Assembly (NCBI GenBank): GCA_017561155.1
Contig: JAFZDP010000029.1
Coordinates: 1-64,000, forward strand
Reading direction: 5' to 3'
Source of the DNA: Bacteroidales bacterium
Lineage (GTDB): Bacteria; Bacteroidota; Bacteroidia; Bacteroidales; P3
Length of the DNA stretch: 64,000 bases
The number at the start of each line of letters is the position of its first letter. The stretch's first letter is position 1. This document shows, piece after piece, positions 27,400-35,006 of the stretch. Under the pieces are notes generated by a model. That model was not told the DNA's origin. It made no database searches and saw only the letters and a list, made by a program, of their open reading frames with translations. The translations under genes and the position numbers were made by a program.

Positions 27400-27996
27400 T
27401 CAAATAATTTGAAGCACATGATAATGTTGTAATGACGAATAGTCTTCGTTTACTATAGCAGAGTTAACAAATCGTGTTGAGCCAATAGTAGTTTCGCCAT
27501 TCGAAGCATGAATATGCCCAAACAGATGAACTTTAGGTTTTATCTCCTTAACTTTAACTAATAATTCGGAAGAGCCATAATGAATATTATTACTAAAATC
27601 CAAAATATTAATTGGAGGGAAATGGGTTATAAGCACATCGGTATCTGTAGGAATTTTATTTATTTCCTTTATTGCTGTTTCTGTTATATAGTCTTGCATA
27701 AACATTGGAATACCGTAAAACTTTATCCCGTTGATGTTTACAGATGAGTATCGCAAGAAATGACAATTATCTGGAAGACCCTCAATATTGCCATCCCATA
27801 AACAGTCATCGTGGTTTCCTGCAATGAATATTTTGTGTTTGTAAGGCAAATCACAGAGCCATTCAATAAAGTCAAGAGCTTCCAAATCGTCACCAGATAG
27901 TGTAAAATCGCCACTGTGCACTAAAATGTCAGCGGGTGGCATATCGGTAAGTTCTCGGTGTTTACCGTGAGTGTCGGAAAGATGGAGAATCTTCAT
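27400..27996 (-). CDS. Calcineurin-like metallophosphoesterase
   Basis: 198 residues. All metallophosphoesterase blocks are present in order: LSDTHGKH, LVHSGDFTLSG, IAGNHDD, LITHFPP and LFGHIHASNG. This family hydrolyses phosphodiesters in nucleotides or nucleic acids with two metal ions. The start overlaps the stop of the MBL gene by 4 bp (ATGA), so it is the third gene of a coupled operon. The substrate is unknown; the company of a PD-(D/E)XK-like protein and an RNase J-like protein suggests nucleic acid. Confidence 0.88.
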   Translation of the reverse strand: MKILHLSDTHGKHRELTDMPPADILVHSGDFTLSGDDLEALDFIEWLCDLPYKHKIFIAGNHDDCLWDGNIEGLPDNCHFLRYSSVNINGIKFYGIPMFMQDYITETAIKEINKIPTDTDVLITHFPPINILDFSNNIHYGSSELLVKVKEIKPKVHLFGHIHASNGETTIGSTRFVNSAIVNEDYSSLQHYHVLQII

Positions 27997-29279
27997 TTGA
28001 CAACAATTTTTATATCCTCAATTGAAGTACTTTGGGTTATCACTTTATTCTTCAGTTCTTCTGACAAGTTGAGTTCTCTGAAGTCACTCCGTGCCTCACG
28101 GTGAATAGGAATGATAGCCATTTTGGGTTTCACATTCTTGCATACCATTTCTAGTGTCTCACGCGAAGCGTGGCCAGAAGTATGCAGATACATAAAATGC
28201 CAATCGAAGGTGTGTATAAAGTCGTAAGTATTTTGCATAAACGCCGAGTGCTTTGGGGTAATATAACCTTTGAATTGCGAATATACCAAGCAACACTGCT
28301 CCTTGTCCAGCAATGGCATCATCTCGTCGAGAGCCTTCCTAAAATTACAGTTGTTACGCACTAACATAGCGAAGCCTCGTTTGCAGTCCTTGTCCAGCAC
28401 ATTGCTCCAGTTCTTGCGAAAATAGTGCTTACGCTTGTATTGATAGCAGAGAAAATTTCCTTGCCCCAACTCCTTTTCAAACGCTTCTAGCACCTTATAT
28501 TGATAGCCATCCACTAGCATACGTCGCCCACCAACGGTTGCCACGGCATGGTTGATAGAGGAAATTCGGTCGGCATCCTGTGATGTGCACATTACGAAGA
28601 CATACTTGTACTTCCTCATTAGCTCTGTGAGTTCCTCATATAGGGTAGCTTCCGAAATCATCCGACTGTCATCGCGTCCCAACATTGTACCCTCTATAAC
28701 AAGTACATCGATATTACGGGGAACGATATATTTCTGTATGGTGGGTTTTAGTCCTTTGCCACGATAGCCGTGTTCACGAAAGTCGCCAGTATGCAAAACA
28801 GTTCGTCCGTCGCATTCAACAACAAACATATAGGCATCAGGTGCAGAATGGCTGACATAGTAGGGAGTGATAGTAATATCGCAAATCTTTATAGGTTTAT
28901 TTGCCTCGTAAGTGGTAAAGTTATCAATGGCTTTCTTGCTAGCTCTCAATTCGGGAGTTGGGTGGTAGTATAAGATGTTGCCTCGCTGTAGTTGTAATAA
29001 TTTTTTCGACAATCGGCCAATATATTGAGGAATACCTTTTTTATCAATGACAGCCTCAAAACCCACGTGGTCGCCGTGAGAATGGGTATAGAATACGGCA
29101 CTAACACCATCTAGAATAGGGTCGATATTCTCGATCTTATCCAATGGGTCATTGTCTCGATTCTCGCCTTCGGGGAGGTTATGCCCAAGGTCAATCAGTA
29201 TCTTAGTACCTGAGGCGGAGGCAATCTCCGTGATGCACCCGCCTATCTGGTTGATTCCTCTATGGATGGTGATGATCAT
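27993..29279 (-). CDS. RNase J-like metallo-beta-lactamase (beta-CASP) hydrolase
   Basis: 428 residues. The MBL ligands are HSHGDH (about residue 67), SHSAPDAY, and LHTGDFREHG. In the C-terminal part SGHASRETLEM and IPIHREARSDF match the beta-CASP motifs of RNase J/CPSF nucleases. The usual N-terminal opening is modified (MIITIHRGINQIGGCITEI, with the ligand-binding core ILIDLGHNLP). Shorter than housekeeping RNase J (about 550). Most likely a nuclease. It overlaps its neighbours by 1 bp and 4 bp, so the three proteins are made together. Confidence 0.85.
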   Translation of the reverse strand: MIITIHRGINQIGGCITEIASASGTKILIDLGHNLPEGENRDNDPLDKIENIDPILDGVSAVFYTHSHGDHVGFEAVIDKKGIPQYIGRLSKKLLQLQRGNILYYHPTPELRASKKAIDNFTTYEANKPIKICDITITPYYVSHSAPDAYMFVVECDGRTVLHTGDFREHGYRGKGLKPTIQKYIVPRNIDVLVIEGTMLGRDDSRMISEATLYEELTELMRKYKYVFVMCTSQDADRISSINHAVATVGGRRMLVDGYQYKVLEAFEKELGQGNFLCYQYKRKHYFRKNWSNVLDKDCKRGFAMLVRNNCNFRKALDEMMPLLDKEQCCLVYSQFKGYITPKHSAFMQNTYDFIHTFDWHFMYLHTSGHASRETLEMVCKNVKPKMAIIPIHREARSDFRELNLSEELKNKVITQSTSIEDIKIVVK

Positions 29280-30127
29280 TATTCTATGGTTTTTATCAGG
29301 TCCTCAATATTACCATCTATGCCATTGTTGTTGTATATGGCACGAAAATTATTATTATCAATTTGGTATAGTTTCACTTTATTGGTCAAAAGATTGTTGT
29401 ATATGGTACGGAAATCTTTACTATCAATAGAAGATATATTCTCATTTTGTTGACATTTTTTATTAGAAGGAAGACGATGCCATAAAATGTCTATTTCATG
29501 CCAAGGTAAACCGTTGCTGGTGCCAAATTTGAAACAATCTTCTTTTAATTTGTTCGCAAAACTTTTCAACAGGCCGCTTGTATTTTCATTATTGGTATTC
29601 TTTATCAGAAGAGGTGTGTCTGATGAAGAAATCATTAAAAAATATCTTAACATCTTGTCTATGCCTGGCTCTACAGATAATTTTAAGAAATCCTTTGCTA
29701 TTCCGTGAGCACTGCATCCATCTTTTTTAAATTCAATTATCGCAACCGGAGTATCTAATGTTCTTGTGTAAACTGCCAAATCAATACTGGCGGATTGTAG
29801 TCCAGGTTCTTCATTTTTACGTATAATAAGCCGCTTGCCATTGCTATGAGGGAAACTATAAACATATTGTGTTGGAACCTCAACCGAATAGTAGTAATCA
29901 AAATTGTTTTTTGGATCCGAACAATATTTGATAAATTGATCAACAAATATAAATCTTAATTCTTGTTCGCTTACTCGAATATTTTCTTTGTTTCTGTATT
30001 TAGGGAATATCAGACGGCTGCAATAGTTTTTTTTATCTTTATTTACGGAATAGACGCTATCAATAACCTCAAAAGTTCTACGGATAATTTCTTCTAAACC
30101 ATGCTTTATTCTATTATATTCAGTCAT
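29279..30127 (-). CDS. PD-(D/E)XK-like protein of unknown function
   Basis: 282 residues from the ATG at 30127. Not recognised as a named family. A nuclease-like signature is visible: SASIDLAVY, then 11 residues later AIIEFKKDG, which fits the D...ExK active site of PD-(D/E)XK enzymes. The C-terminal 60 residues hold two FRTIYNN/FRAIYNN repeats. The frame opens at 30244, but the promoter box TAATTTTG at 30232-30239 lies within that extension, so translation must start later (30166 or, as chosen, 30127). First gene of the three-hydrolase operon. Confidence 0.65.
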   Translation of the reverse strand: MTEYNRIKHGLEEIIRRTFEVIDSVYSVNKDKKNYCSRLIFPKYRNKENIRVSEQELRFIFVDQFIKYCSDPKNNFDYYYSVEVPTQYVYSFPHSNGKRLIIRKNEEPGLQSASIDLAVYTRTLDTPVAIIEFKKDGCSAHGIAKDFLKLSVEPGIDKMLRYFLMISSSDTPLLIKNTNNENTSGLLKSFANKLKEDCFKFGTSNGLPWHEIDILWHRLPSNKKCQQNENISSIDSKDFRTIYNNLLTNKVKLYQIDNNNFRAIYNNNGIDGNIEDLIKTIE

Positions 30128-30262
30128 ATTATCAAATCTTTTATTATGGTAGGTTCTAAAAATCATTTCTCTAACATTTTCAAGCAAAGCAGAGAACCTA
30201 CCTTTACTATTTTTCTTGAAATTTCGAGTTGCAAAATTAAACAATTAATCTTACATACACAA
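30128..30262 (-). promoter_or_regulatory. Promoter and leader of the three-hydrolase operon
   Basis: TTG (30260-30262) and TAATTTTG (30232-30239) are 20 bp apart on the minus strand. The leader after it (to about 30165) is about 80 percent identical to the leader of the DUF1963 gene (32835-32908). It carries GGTAGGTTCT and, further on, AGAACCTACC, which can pair across about 35 bases. Confidence 0.6.
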
Positions 30263-30345
30263 GATAAACCAGAAATATTTTATATTTTCCCTTACCTCCA
30301 TTCCAAATTATCGAGAAAACTATATCGTTTATGTGGGAAGGAAAG

Positions 30346-30416
30346 TTTGCGTAAGGTCGTTACGTCATTGCCGTAACGGCGTTACGCTAATGTCGTGAGG
30401 TCGTTACGCACAAATC
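30346..30416. repeat. GTTACG/GTAACG palindromic cluster
   Basis: A short GC-richer block with GTAAGGTCGTTACG and GTGAGGTCGTTACG as near direct repeats and GCCGTAACGGC (30370-30380) as a perfect palindrome between them. It lies between the nucleotidase remnant and the hydrolase operon. No gene is seen in 30263-30473. Confidence 0.6.
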
Positions 30417-30473
30417 TTTTCCCAACAAATAAAATAGCTTCTTTCGGATTTTGCTAGTCGTTTGCTCAGATTT

Positions 30474-30929
30474 TTATTTAGATTGCTGTTCGTTGGGCAG
30501 CAGGTAGTCCAACACGCTTTGCCAGTCGGGGTATCGGGAGGAGCCAAACGGTATCCATTCTTCTTCAAACTCGGCTGTGCCGTTCTTGTCGCGATCGTCG
30601 ATTATTATATCGCCTTTGCATAGGTTTTTACAGTGGGTGATAACCATCCGTTTGTGGAACACGTCGTCAAAGTATTTGGTTACCCATATCACTTTGTCGC
30701 TCCATGCCGATGAGTTTTTCCATGGTGCTGTGGATAATATGTAGCAGTCGTAGTGTTGGTTCAGCTTATGTACTGCCTCTATGGCTCCGGGCATAGGCTC
30801 CATCATGCCGAAGATGCCGAAGATGCCGGCTATCTCGTCGTAGCGACCTTCATATTTTTTAGTGTTGGTCTATCCCAATTTGAAAATAGACCAACACTCC
30901 GTCCATATCAAAAAAAATAATAGTTTCTT
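30474..30929 (-). pseudogene. Broken 5'(3')-deoxyribonucleotidase
   Basis: The C-terminal 110 residues read clearly as the NT5C-type nucleotidase (PMPGAIEAVHKLNQHYDCYI, ILSTAPWKNSSAW, IIDDRDKNG). Upstream, in another frame, is its N-terminus with the catalytic FFDMDGVLV (30888-30909 region) but no ATG and an in-frame stop after GIDQH. The second frame resumes at KKYEGRYDEIAGIFG. So the gene has lost its start and suffered a frameshift or small deletion. GTGTTGGTCTAT and ATAGACCAACAC form a 12-bp inverted repeat at the break. Confidence 0.8.
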
Positions 30930-31252
30930 GTTTTTATATCAATCTTTCGTTATACTCCTATATATCGATTTGTCCGAAAATTTACACCATTTGCTCTATT
31001 TTTGAGATTACTTTCTCCCCAAAAAACACGATTATTCCACGTTTTTAGACTTTGCTTTTTTAACATTTGTAATAAAGCATTTCTGCTTTATCTTTGGCAT
31101 GTGTATATAAAACATCCGTATTCTTTACTCCAAAATATATTTTCAACTTTAACAAACAAAACAATTGATATTCACCAATTTGACTTTTGTAATAGTATAT
31201 TGTTTTTATATTCCCACTATATTTTGGGCTAGATAGTACTATGCAGACAAAA
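30930..31252. other. AT-rich gap without a gene
   Basis: No coding frame with recognisable content. Short open frames here are AT-rich and lack promoters. Confidence 0.5.
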
Positions 31253-31334
31253 AATGGGTACCCATTCTCATACAAAATGGGTACCCATTTTTACAAAATA
31301 TAGTACCCATTTTTCGGTAAATGGGTACCCATTT
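31253..31334. repeat. Cluster of AAATGGGTACCCATTT palindromes
   Basis: Full palindromes at 31253-31266, 31274-31291 and 31319-31334 (core ATGGGTACCCAT), plus a half copy GTACCCATTTTT at 31303-31314. They sit in otherwise AT-rich DNA with no gene. They could be protein sites or remains of a small element. Confidence 0.75.
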
Positions 31335-31421
31335 TTTTGAAGCTAATATATGATATTTTATTAACAGTTATTAAGTACAAAAATTAACATTAAGTTTACA
31401 GCAGAAAAATATATTATTTAT

Positions 31422-31679
31422 GGCAATTTCTAAAAATTGCTTTCAGGTGATTTGCGGAATTTTGCTAGAAATCTTTCTACTTTCTTTTGATTGAGCATAG
31501 CGGGCTATGCGATTGAAAAAGGAATAGAAAGATTTCGGTAAAAAACACAACATGAGTAAAGAGCAATGCCTAAGCATTAGCTCTTTCGAGCAATAGCAAC
31601 ATCGACGAAGTCAACGCACGCAAAAGTTCAGAAAAGAGTGTATAAACTTAGTACGAACGTGGAATTTTTAGAAGTTGCC
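31422..31679. mobile_element. MITE-like element, 258 bp
   Basis: The ends are inverted repeats: GGCAATTTCTAAAAATT (31422-31438) and its complement with one mismatch (31663-31679). Inside is a large inverted repeat with 12-bp arms GAAATCTTTCTA (31468-31479) and TAGAAAGATTTC (31525-31536) closing on GCATAGCGGGCTATGC, and a second hairpin at about 31559-31590. No transposase gene and no clear target duplication. A diverged copy of one end lies at 33186-33227. Confidence 0.6.
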
Positions 31680-31682
31680 TTT

Positions 31683-31787
31683 ACAATAAAACCCCCACAC
31701 TTAACCATCAAAACTATGTGAGTTTTAACCCAAAAGTGCCATACTTTTAGGTCGTAAGTATGGCACTTTTGATGCGTAAGTTGCGTG
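31683..31787. repeat. Hairpin element, copy 2
   Basis: Same element as at 27271-27374. The main stem here is AAAAGTGCCATACTT with AAGTATGGCACTTTT. The G-C pair of copy 1 is a C-G pair here, and in the small stem a C-G pair has become T-A. It begins only a few bases after the MITE-like element. Confidence 0.85.
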
Positions 31788-31886
31788 TTTTTTTCTAGTA
31801 CAAGATATGTCAACGAGTATACTTGAAAAACTTTACACTTTTGAAGTTCGTCTTTTACTTACTTTGTGTTTTTTAAGAAAAAAGCA

Positions 31887-32810
31887 CTAGTAGCATTGAA
31901 ATTCGTAGTGTACATCGCTAAAGTTGCATTCATTTAAATCGTCTTGGTTTATGAATACTCTCATCGAGCCACAGTCGCCCCATATAGTTATCTCTTCATC
32001 TGAGTTAATTGAGGGAATTTGTAGCAGAAGTGTATCGTATTTGCTATCTTCAGTTCTTTCATCTACTTGTTCAAAGGCAGGGAAACCAAGCATTTGGAAG
32101 TTGTATTCATCAGGTCCGTTGTACATTGGATTTGTGTCAAATAGCTCAGAACCCACCTCTTCTACCAAATCTTCCGGCATGTCTTTTGTCAAGTATTCAT
32201 CTACTATGAAGAATTGGTCAGTTATTTCATCGTTGTATAATTTCTTTACAGCTGAAACAAATAAACTGTCGAACTCTTTACAAGTTATACTTACACAAGA
32301 TTCATCAGCTTTAACGGTTAAAGCACATTCTTTTTTTACCGGAGTGTAGTCACATAATTCTTCGCAGGTAAGATGTTTCGGTAATAAACTTTCGTCTATA
32401 TTTCTGTTCACATCTTTATGATACACTATGCGGTAATTAGTTTGATTATTAGGATTATCGTAGTCGCAACCATATCCTTCACAAATTATATCTTCATCGG
32501 AGGAAATGAAGAACTGAAGAATACCTTTTGCAGGCAGAGGTTCTAAATGTGGGCATTGTTCAAAGTTTACTTGAAATACCATAGCCATTGGTTTGCCTTT
32601 TTCATCGGTTGGGTATGAGAGTGCTAAATCCCAATATGGTTTTCCTCCGAGTTTGTTGTCGAAGATTGATGGCTGCTTATCTTTGTCTATCGAAAAACGT
32701 AGGCACTGTTGAGGAGGACATACTCTTTTTATTTCGTTTGAGATGTTCTCGGCTTTATCCATCGCATTGATTATATGGATAAGCATTTCTTTTTCTTTTG
32801 TATCCATCAT
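31887..32810 (-). CDS. DUF1963 (YwqG family) protein
   Basis: 307 residues. The YwqG pattern is clear: NKLGGKPYWDLALSYPTDEK, then VFQVNFEQCPHLEPLPAKG with GILQFFIS, and the end TIWGDCGSMRVFINQDDL. This cytosolic beta-rich family has no known biochemical role. Two adjacent ATG codons (32810, 32807) can serve. The promoter and leader match those of the PD-(D/E)XK-like gene 2.7 kb away, suggesting shared control. Confidence 0.85.
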   Translation of the reverse strand: MMDTKEKEMLIHIINAMDKAENISNEIKRVCPPQQCLRFSIDKDKQPSIFDNKLGGKPYWDLALSYPTDEKGKPMAMVFQVNFEQCPHLEPLPAKGILQFFISSDEDIICEGYGCDYDNPNNQTNYRIVYHKDVNRNIDESLLPKHLTCEELCDYTPVKKECALTVKADESCVSITCKEFDSLFVSAVKKLYNDEITDQFFIVDEYLTKDMPEDLVEEVGSELFDTNPMYNGPDEYNFQMLGFPAFEQVDERTEDSKYDTLLLQIPSINSDEEITIWGDCGSMRVFINQDDLNECNFSDVHYEFQCY

Positions 32811-32908
32811 ATTTATATTTTAAGTTTTGTATTCATTTCTTACAATCCCAAGCAAAACAGATAACCTACCATTTACTGTTTCACTCGAAATTTCGATTTG
32901 CAAAATTA
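32811..32908 (-). promoter_or_regulatory. Promoter and leader of the DUF1963 gene
   Basis: The -7 box TAATTTTG is at 32901-32908 on the minus strand. The next ~75 bases (CGAAATTTC, GGTAGGTT, CTGTTTTGCTTG) align with the leader at 30150-30239. The upstream ATG at 32836 opens a frame that soon stops. Confidence 0.55.
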
Positions 32909-33114
32909 CATATTTTTCTTGATATAAATGTATTTTGTTCTGAGTATTGAGGGAAATATTTTTCGTCACGAGGTTGTGAAATTTTCCTCACGAGGATTTT
33001 TGTGCGGCATCGGGAGATAGTTTTATCTACTTCGTGATGTATTTTACCCGGATCGCGTAGTAGTTTCATGTTAGTATATTACGAGAAATTTGACGGTATA
33101 CCATCACGACGATG

Positions 33115-33148
33115 ACACCCTATTGTGAAGAGATTGACAATAGGGTGT
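33115..33148. terminator. Hairpin between DUF1963 gene and secreted protein gene
   Basis: ACACCCTATTGT and its exact complement around a 10-base loop. A T-rich tail follows on the plus side. It is 80 bp after the stop of the 33228 gene. The surrounding gap (32909-33227) otherwise holds only a MITE-end copy. Confidence 0.6.
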
Positions 33149-33185
33149 TATTTTTGGGGATTAAAATTCTCCCTTTCCGAGATAG

Positions 33186-33227
33186 AAAATTAGCAAATCA
33201 CCCAGCAAGTAATTTATAGAAGTCGCC
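33186..33227. repeat. Solo end of the MITE-like element
   Basis: About 42 bp aligning with the reverse complement of 31422-31463: shared GCAAATCACC and AATTTATAGAAGTCGCC against AATTTTTAGAAATTGCC. It touches the stop codon of the next gene. Confidence 0.55.
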
Positions 33228-33809
33228 TTAATCCAACCAGCCATATTTTTTAAGTAAATTACTATCAGGTGGATTTTCTACTGAAATTCTTTTGCCATCG
33301 TATATCAATTCCCATGCAGGAAAAGCATCATCAGGACCCTCTTCGAGCCACCTGTCTTCAAATAATCTATACGATTCCTTTTTGTAAGAAAAAGTTTTTC
33401 GCTTCCCCGTTTTGATAAAAAAAGATGGGCGAATTGAATAAATCAATACAATACGTTCACCAAACATAAAATAACCTTTTAAATTTTGGTAATAATATGG
33501 CTTATTATAAACAGGTGTACAATAAATACCTAAAGTGTCTCCCGAGTATTTGTGATTGTCTTCTCCACCTCGTTCTCTAAAACTCATACATACATAAGAA
33601 GAACTAGAGCGAGAAAGAATACCTATTGCTTTTTCCAAATCCTGAAGAATTAAACTGTCGCTTATTTTATATTCTTGCAAATCAAATTGAACATCTTCAT
33701 ATTTATATCCATATTTCATCCTCTCATTTGCAATTTTCACATTATAAACTTGAGAGTGCCCTATTGCAAACAAAAAGGCACAACATAGTGTTAGGAATAT
33801 CTTTCTCAT
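33228..33809 (-). CDS. Secreted protein of unknown function
   Basis: 193 residues with a signal peptide (MRKIFLTLCCAFLFAIGHSQ). The mature part has no family I recognise; it is beta-rich with GGEDNHKYSGDTLGIY and an aromatic, basic middle (KTGKRKTFSYKKESYRLFED). It lies 72 bp downstream of four tandem secreted paralogues on the same strand and may belong to their unit. The 72-bp gap contains TTTCTAAAAATTG, similar to the MITE-like terminal repeat. Confidence 0.75.
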   Translation of the reverse strand: MRKIFLTLCCAFLFAIGHSQVYNVKIANERMKYGYKYEDVQFDLQEYKISDSLILQDLEKAIGILSRSSSSYVCMSFRERGGEDNHKYSGDTLGIYCTPVYNKPYYYQNLKGYFMFGERIVLIYSIRPSFFIKTGKRKTFSYKKESYRLFEDRWLEEGPDDAFPAWELIYDGKRISVENPPDSNLLKKYGWLD

Positions 33810-33881
33810 AAAAACAAATTGTTTAAAGATTAATATATATGTTGGTTTCTAAAAATTGTCATTAATAATAACCTACCGTTC

Positions 33882-34994
33882 CTATTCAAATATCACTCCA
33901 CAATGATAAGGTACCAACACATTGCCTGTCATATCTTTTGACTCATGTTCTTCTTGTGTGAATATAAATTTCACAGATGAGCCTTCTCGTTGCACTTGAA
34001 CCTTCTCTTCTACCAATCCCAACCAATCATTCCAAAAATAGGCTGTTAGTTCGGCAGTGCTACAGCTTGTTATCTCTACTCTGTTTTTGATTGGTGGCAG
34101 CTGTTCCAACTTGCTTTTCAATTCTCTTGCTGTTTTATTTCGGCCAACATAAAAGCTTGATATTATTTCATCTTTTACCGAGAATACCAACCACGATTCG
34201 GAATAATAACCACACCCAAATTTATACAAATATCTGTTCGAGACTTCCAACTGGAAAGCACTCCATATACCTTCGGGAGTAAACTCCACATTCATACAAT
34301 CAAGTATATTTTCAAACTTTTCTATTGGAGGGTTCTTTCCTTGTTTTGCTTCATCAGCCCTACGACAATAATAATGAGTACGACCACCTACGCCACCTCC
34401 GTAATAATACACATCCAATACATAGCCGGCTTTCAAATTCACGCCTTTCAAATGTGTTAATATGGTATCTACGTTTTTCGCGCTACTCGATGTATCATAA
34501 TCTCCTTCATAAGGTCTCTGTATATTTTTATCCAATCTCTTGTTCAAATCTTTTACAGCTGTTCTATAATCCATGTATATCTCTCTGTATAAATCACTAT
34601 AGTCCGGAACACCTATTTTTACTTGCCGTTTCCAGATACGATTACCATTAATATTATACCAACGGTTATAAATCTTCACAGTATCGACATTGCAATCGGA
34701 ATTTATAGTAAGCACAGTATCATAGTTTTCAACACCAACAGCACTAACACTTAACATATATCTTCCTTCGGGGATACTATCTATATAATACATACCATCA
34801 AAATTGGTATGGGAACGTCCAATGTGTATATTCCCGGTAGTATCTGTCAATATTACATTCAGAAATGGCTCAGGATATAATTCATTCTCTGATTTTTTTA
34901 TTATAACACAGCCTTTTATACTATACAGCTTTTCCTGTGCAAACAATACTATAGGTAACAGCATTATTAACAATGTTATAATCTTTTGTTTCAT
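33882..34994 (-). CDS. Secreted tandem paralogue 4 (CarboxypepD_reg-like)
   Basis: 370 residues. Signal peptide (MKQKIITLLIMLLPIVLFAQ), then a beta-sandwich of the carboxypeptidase-regulatory type (about residues 23-110: FLNVILTDTTGN, FDGMYYIDSIPEGRYML). The rest is a unique domain with NINGNRIW, YREIYMDYRTAVKDLNK and a C-terminal block (VEFTPEGIWSAFQLEVSNRY, VLVPYHCGVIFE). Very close to the next two copies. Probably periplasmic or surface-located. Function unknown. Confidence 0.82.
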   Translation of the reverse strand: MKQKIITLLIMLLPIVLFAQEKLYSIKGCVIIKKSENELYPEPFLNVILTDTTGNIHIGRSHTNFDGMYYIDSIPEGRYMLSVSAVGVENYDTVLTINSDCNVDTVKIYNRWYNINGNRIWKRQVKIGVPDYSDLYREIYMDYRTAVKDLNKRLDKNIQRPYEGDYDTSSSAKNVDTILTHLKGVNLKAGYVLDVYYYGGGVGGRTHYYCRRADEAKQGKNPPIEKFENILDCMNVEFTPEGIWSAFQLEVSNRYLYKFGCGYYSESWLVFSVKDEIISSFYVGRNKTARELKSKLEQLPPIKNRVEITSCSTAELTAYFWNDWLGLVEEKVQVQREGSSVKFIFTQEEHESKDMTGNVLVPYHCGVIFE

Positions 34995-35006
34995 ATTGAT
35001 GTATGT

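Noticed and set aside
31060..31275. 71-codon minus-strand gene before the GGTACC palindromes
   Set aside because: It overlaps a palindrome, lacks a promoter and resembles AT-rich noise.
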